A stretch of DNA of 26,809 nt from CAZBWS01 sp964495705 (lineage in GTDB: Bacteria > Pseudomonadota > Gammaproteobacteria > HTCC5015), in the NCBI GenBank assembly GCA_964495705.1, contig CAZBWS010000026.1, positions 1 to 26,809 on the forward strand, in the 5' to 3' direction. The notes below the pieces were generated by a model. The model was not told the DNA's origin. It ran no database searches and worked only from the letters and a program-made list of their open reading frames with translations. The translations under genes and the position numbers were made by a program. This document shows positions 24,275-26,809 of the stretch, piece by piece (the first letter of the stretch is position 1; each line of letters opens with the position of its first letter).

Positions 24275-24709
24275 ATGAACTGGACTATCTATTTATCAGG
24301 CGAAATTCACACCGACTGGCGCGAGCAGATCATTGCTGGCTGTGACGGCCTAGGCTTTACTTTTCTCAGCCCGAATACCGACCACGCTTCCAGTGACGAC
24401 TGTGGCGACATGCTCGGCGCTGAAGAAACACCATTTTGGAAAGACAATAAATCCGCCAAGATCAATGCCATACGGACGCGCAAATATATTCAAGCTGCAG
24501 ATGTGGTCGTGGTGCGCTTTGGGGACAAGTACAAGCAGTGGAACGCCGCCTTTGACGCAGGCTACGCTTCGGCTCTGGATAAATCCATCATTACCCTGCA
24601 TGCTCCCGGCATTATTCATCCGCTTAAAGAAGTAAATGCAGCGGCACTAGCCAGCGCGGAGACGCCTGAACAGGTGGTGGAAATTTTAAAGTACATCAGC
24701 CAAGACTAA
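24275..24709 (+). CDS. YtoQ-family protein (nucleoside 2-deoxyribosyltransferase-like fold)
   Basis: The 144 aa protein begins MNWTIYLSGEIHTDWREQI, the hallmark of the YtoQ family. It also has AADVVVVRFGDKYKQWNAAFDAGYA, where the DVVVVRF...QWNAAFDAGYA pattern resembles the active-site region of deoxyribosyltransferase-fold proteins. Activity is not established for the family. It starts 25 bases after the yaiL-type gene and ends four bases before sbcB, so the three genes probably form one transcription unit. Confidence 0.88.
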   Translation: MNWTIYLSGEIHTDWREQIIAGCDGLGFTFLSPNTDHASSDDCGDMLGAEETPFWKDNKSAKINAIRTRKYIQAADVVVVRFGDKYKQWNAAFDAGYASALDKSIITLHAPGIIHPLKEVNAAALASAETPEQVVEILKYISQD

Positions 24710-24713
24710 GCTC

Positions 24714-26144
24714 ATGCAAAACACGTTCTACTGGTACGACTTAGAAACCTTTGGACTAGACCCCAAGACCTCGCGCATTTCACAGTTTGCTGGCTTGCGC
24801 ACGGATATGGACCTAAACCCGATTGGCGAGCCTCTGGTGCAATACTGCCAACCCGCCAGCGACTTTCTACCCGAACCAGAGGCCTGCATGGTAACCGGCA
24901 TCAGTCCTCAGCTAGCGCTACAAAAAGGCCTGCCCGAGCGCGATTTTATCGAGAAGATACACGCGGAGTTTGCCCAGCCCAACACCTGTGTACTGGGCTA
25001 TAACAGTCTGCGTTTCGATGACGAGCACATGCGCTACAGCCTCTATCGCAACTTCTACGACCCCTATGCCCGCGAGTGGCAAAATGGCAGCTCGCGCTGG
25101 GATATTATCGATGTCGTTCGCCTGTGTCGCGCTCTGCGCCCCGAAGGTATTAACTGGCCGGTGACAGAAGACGGTACGCCAACGAACAGACTAGAGCTTA
25201 TTACTCAAGCCAACGACATCAGTCACGAGCAGGCCCACGATGCCATGAGCGATGTTTACGCCACCATTGCCGTAGCCAAGCTCATTAAAGAAAAGCAACC
25301 GCGCCTATGGGAGTTCTGCCTCAACAACCGCGACAAGCGCAAACTCGCAGCACAACTGGCTGTGGCGGTAAAAGAGCCCATGCTGCACGTCTCTGGCATG
25401 TACGGGACGGATCGAAGTAGTACTGCTATCATCGTGCCGGTGGCACTGCACCCGACCAATAAAAACGGGGTGATTGTCTACGACCTATCTGAAGACCCTA
25501 GCGAGCTAATAGACTTGGATGCGGATAGCCTAGCACAGCGCATCTTTACGCCCCGCGATGAACTTCCCGAAGGCTTAAAGCGCATAGGCCTAAAGACCGT
25601 GCACCTCAACAAGTGTCCTATCATTGCCCCATTAAAAACCCTCAGCCCCGCTGCTGCGGAGCGTTTAAATATTAATATCGAAGAACAAATCGCCCGTGTA
25701 GAGCCTATCCGCATGGCGCAGGGCTTAGATAAAAAAGTACAGGCCGTGTTCGACAGCCAAACATTCGACCCTATACACGACCCCGACCAGTCTCTCTATA
25801 GTGGTGGCTTCACCAGCAACAGCGACAAACAGCTAATGGGACAAATACTACAAGCCGCGCCCGAACAGCTCAGCCAGCTGCGTGAGCTGCCGTTTCAAGA
25901 TAAACGCTTTAACGAATTGTTATTTCGCTACCGCGCACGCAACTATCCACAAAGCCTAGAACCAGAAGACCAACAACGCTGGGCCGAACACTGCCGTGAG
26001 CGAATCCACGACGGCGTTAGCGGCTATTTAAATCTTGAGCAGTTCCAGAGCAAGATTATGCAATTGGCACAAGAGCATGAAGATGACTCTACTAAGCTTA
26101 CGCTCTTAAAGCATTTGGCGGGATACGCAGAGACGATCGCATAA
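24714..26144 (+). CDS. sbcB: Exodeoxyribonuclease I
   Basis: This DEDDh-type 3'-5' exonuclease degrades single-stranded DNA and has roles in recombination and mismatch repair. The 476 aa length is normal. Exo I carries Asp9 and Glu11 (WYDLETFG), further acidic residues in LRFDDEHMRYSLYRN, and the catalytic His175/Asp180 in HDAMSDVYATIAVAKL. The C-terminal SH3-like and helical extension is present (LLFRYRARNYPQSL). The ATG follows the ytoQ stop by four bases. The gene carries two copies of the dispersed motif, in opposite orientations (25519 and 25703). Confidence 0.97.
   Translation: MQNTFYWYDLETFGLDPKTSRISQFAGLRTDMDLNPIGEPLVQYCQPASDFLPEPEACMVTGISPQLALQKGLPERDFIEKIHAEFAQPNTCVLGYNSLRFDDEHMRYSLYRNFYDPYAREWQNGSSRWDIIDVVRLCRALRPEGINWPVTEDGTPTNRLELITQANDISHEQAHDAMSDVYATIAVAKLIKEKQPRLWEFCLNNRDKRKLAAQLAVAVKEPMLHVSGMYGTDRSSTAIIVPVALHPTNKNGVIVYDLSEDPSELIDLDADSLAQRIFTPRDELPEGLKRIGLKTVHLNKCPIIAPLKTLSPAAAERLNINIEEQIARVEPIRMAQGLDKKVQAVFDSQTFDPIHDPDQSLYSGGFTSNSDKQLMGQILQAAPEQLSQLRELPFQDKRFNELLFRYRARNYPQSLEPEDQQRWAEHCRERIHDGVSGYLNLEQFQSKIMQLAQEHEDDSTKLTLLKHLAGYAETIA
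25519..25528 (+). repeat. Dispersed motif, exact 10-mer (11 of 12 to the consensus)
   Basis: Inside sbcB (Asp-Ala-Asp-Ser). Confidence 0.8.
25703..25714 (-). repeat. Dispersed motif, exact 12-mer
   Basis: Inside sbcB, read on the coding strand as CCT ATC CGC ATG (Pro-Ile-Arg-Met), in the opposite orientation to the copy at 25519. Confidence 0.85.
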
Positions 26145-26147
26145 GCT

Positions 26148-26174
26148 TTGCTAGGATTTTAATAGCAATTTTTT
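26148..26174 (+). terminator. Terminator after sbcB, first hairpin
   Basis: TTGCTA (26148-26153), a nine-base loop and TAGCAA (26163-26168) are followed directly by six T, four bases after the stop codon. Confidence 0.6.
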
Positions 26175-26182
26175 ACAAAAAT

Positions 26183-26202
26183 AATCACTCGTCGTGATTT
26201 TT
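26183..26202 (+). terminator. Second hairpin, possible back-up terminator
   Basis: AATCAC, loop TCGTC, then GTGATT and a short T-run. It lies nine bases after the first terminator. Confidence 0.4.
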
Positions 26203-26257
26203 ATACCTTTTAGCAGTAGAATCGCGCCACTCACTATATTATTGGATAGGGACTGCC

Positions 26258-26809
26258 GTGAAAAACTCACTCTTACACCGTTTTATCAAAAACACTAACT
26301 ACTTAGTATTATTACTTATTTTGCCTCTTCAGGCTTATTCACTTGGCGGCCATCCTCCCGTAACTGACAATATTGAACTCGACAATATTACTCTAGAGCG
26401 CATTGAAACAGGCTTTCACGTCCAAGCAATAGACAAGGGCTTTGTCACCTGGAAAAATAAAGTTTTTATTCGCCACCTTGGCAACAACACCAAACAAAAT
26501 TTGCGCGCTTTCCAGTCAGGAACTGAAATATATAACGCCCCCGTCTATGTACTACTTAAGGGTTTTACGCCCAAAAATGATGTCGTCGTAGCAAATGAGT
26601 TTGCTCGCAACCAGCTTGGTGAGCCCATCCTGAAGATCGACAGCCCATTGCAAGCCGGTGTCGCCTTCAACTTTGATGTTACCCTGGCATGGCACGAAGA
26701 CATTATTCCAGGTTGGTATACACAGCGATGGGGCACTTTTGTTTCCTACAAACCTATATTCTACCATTCAAGTAACGAAAAGAGTGATGAAGACAATGAC
26801 AGCGACGGC
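26258..26809 (+). CDS. Secreted protein of unknown function, cut by the right edge
   Basis: I do not recognise this gene. A GTG at 26258, preceded by AGGG at six bases, opens MKNSLLHRFIKNTNYLVLLL and continues into a signal peptide ending near LQAYS. About 155 exported residues follow: alternating hydrophobic segments such as FVTWKNKVFIRHLGNNT and APVYVLLKGFTPKNDVVV that look like a beta-sandwich (immunoglobulin-like) fold. At the window edge the protein enters an Asp/Ser-rich stretch, SNEKSDEDNDSDG, which resembles the start of calcium-binding thrombospondin type 3-like repeats. It stays open to the end of the window, so 184 codons is a minimum length. Confidence 0.75.
   Translation, partial: MKNSLLHRFIKNTNYLVLLLILPLQAYSLGGHPPVTDNIELDNITLERIETGFHVQAIDKGFVTWKNKVFIRHLGNNTKQNLRAFQSGTEIYNAPVYVLLKGFTPKNDVVVANEFARNQLGEPILKIDSPLQAGVAFNFDVTLAWHEDIIPGWYTQRWGTFVSYKPIFYHSSNEKSDEDNDSDG

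Noticed and set aside
164..25714. The dispersed word as a replication-oriented signal (KOPS or Chi type) or a regulator operator
   Set aside because: Orientation is balanced between strands over 26 kb, and 12 of 13 cores lie inside genes, mostly far from promoters, which does not suit either role.

Overview
The window is a 26.8 kb piece of a gammaproteobacterial chromosome of moderate GC content. The core genes (metH, plsB, ttcA, yaaA, trhO, the yaiL-type gene, sbcB) are closest in type to Gammaproteobacteria. The mix of B12 uptake, a c-di-GMP enzyme, a MATE exporter and TonB-dependent import fits a free-living aquatic or marine lineage. I cannot place it to genus. There are no rRNA, tRNA, CRISPR, prophage or transposase signals. 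Two runs of exactly 100 N (1328-1427 and 6846-6945) are assembly placeholders inside conserved genes. Family lengths imply that considerably more than 100 bases is missing at each.

Layout. 1-6.4 kb, minus strand: a vitamin B12 block. It starts with a class-I cobalamin riboswitch and btuB, then a strong terminator, then tightly packed cobO, cobQ, a BtuC-type permease, its ATPase and cobU, which runs off the left edge. 6.4-10.1 kb, plus strand: the B12-dependent methionine synthase metH, divergent from btuB, so the uptake and salvage genes sit beside a B12 consumer. 10.2-13.8 kb, plus: a membrane-anchored GGDEF-EAL protein and a MATE exporter. 13.8-16.1 kb, minus: ttcA and a short UbiB/COQ8-family kinase-like gene. 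16.2-17.9 kb, plus: yaaA and an orphan PhnD-like periplasmic binding protein, closed by a near-perfect bidirectional terminator. 18.0-23.5 kb, minus: plsB, an SH3-domain protein plus M48 protease pair, and a GST-like gene overlapping trhO. 23.6-26.8 kb, plus: a yaiL-type gene, ytoQ, sbcB, and an unrecognised secreted protein cut by the right edge.

The most striking signal is not a gene. The sequence ATGCGGATAG (extended consensus ATGCGGATAGGC) occurs nine times as an exact 10-mer, and its 9-base core ATGCGGATA 13 times. It is on both strands about equally, in three reading-frame contexts and in functionally unrelated genes. About 0.05 exact 10-mers would be expected by chance. Density, orientation balance and placement inside genes resemble the DNA uptake sequences of Neisseriaceae and Pasteurellaceae. 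I propose it as a candidate, to my knowledge undescribed, uptake or other genome-wide signal.
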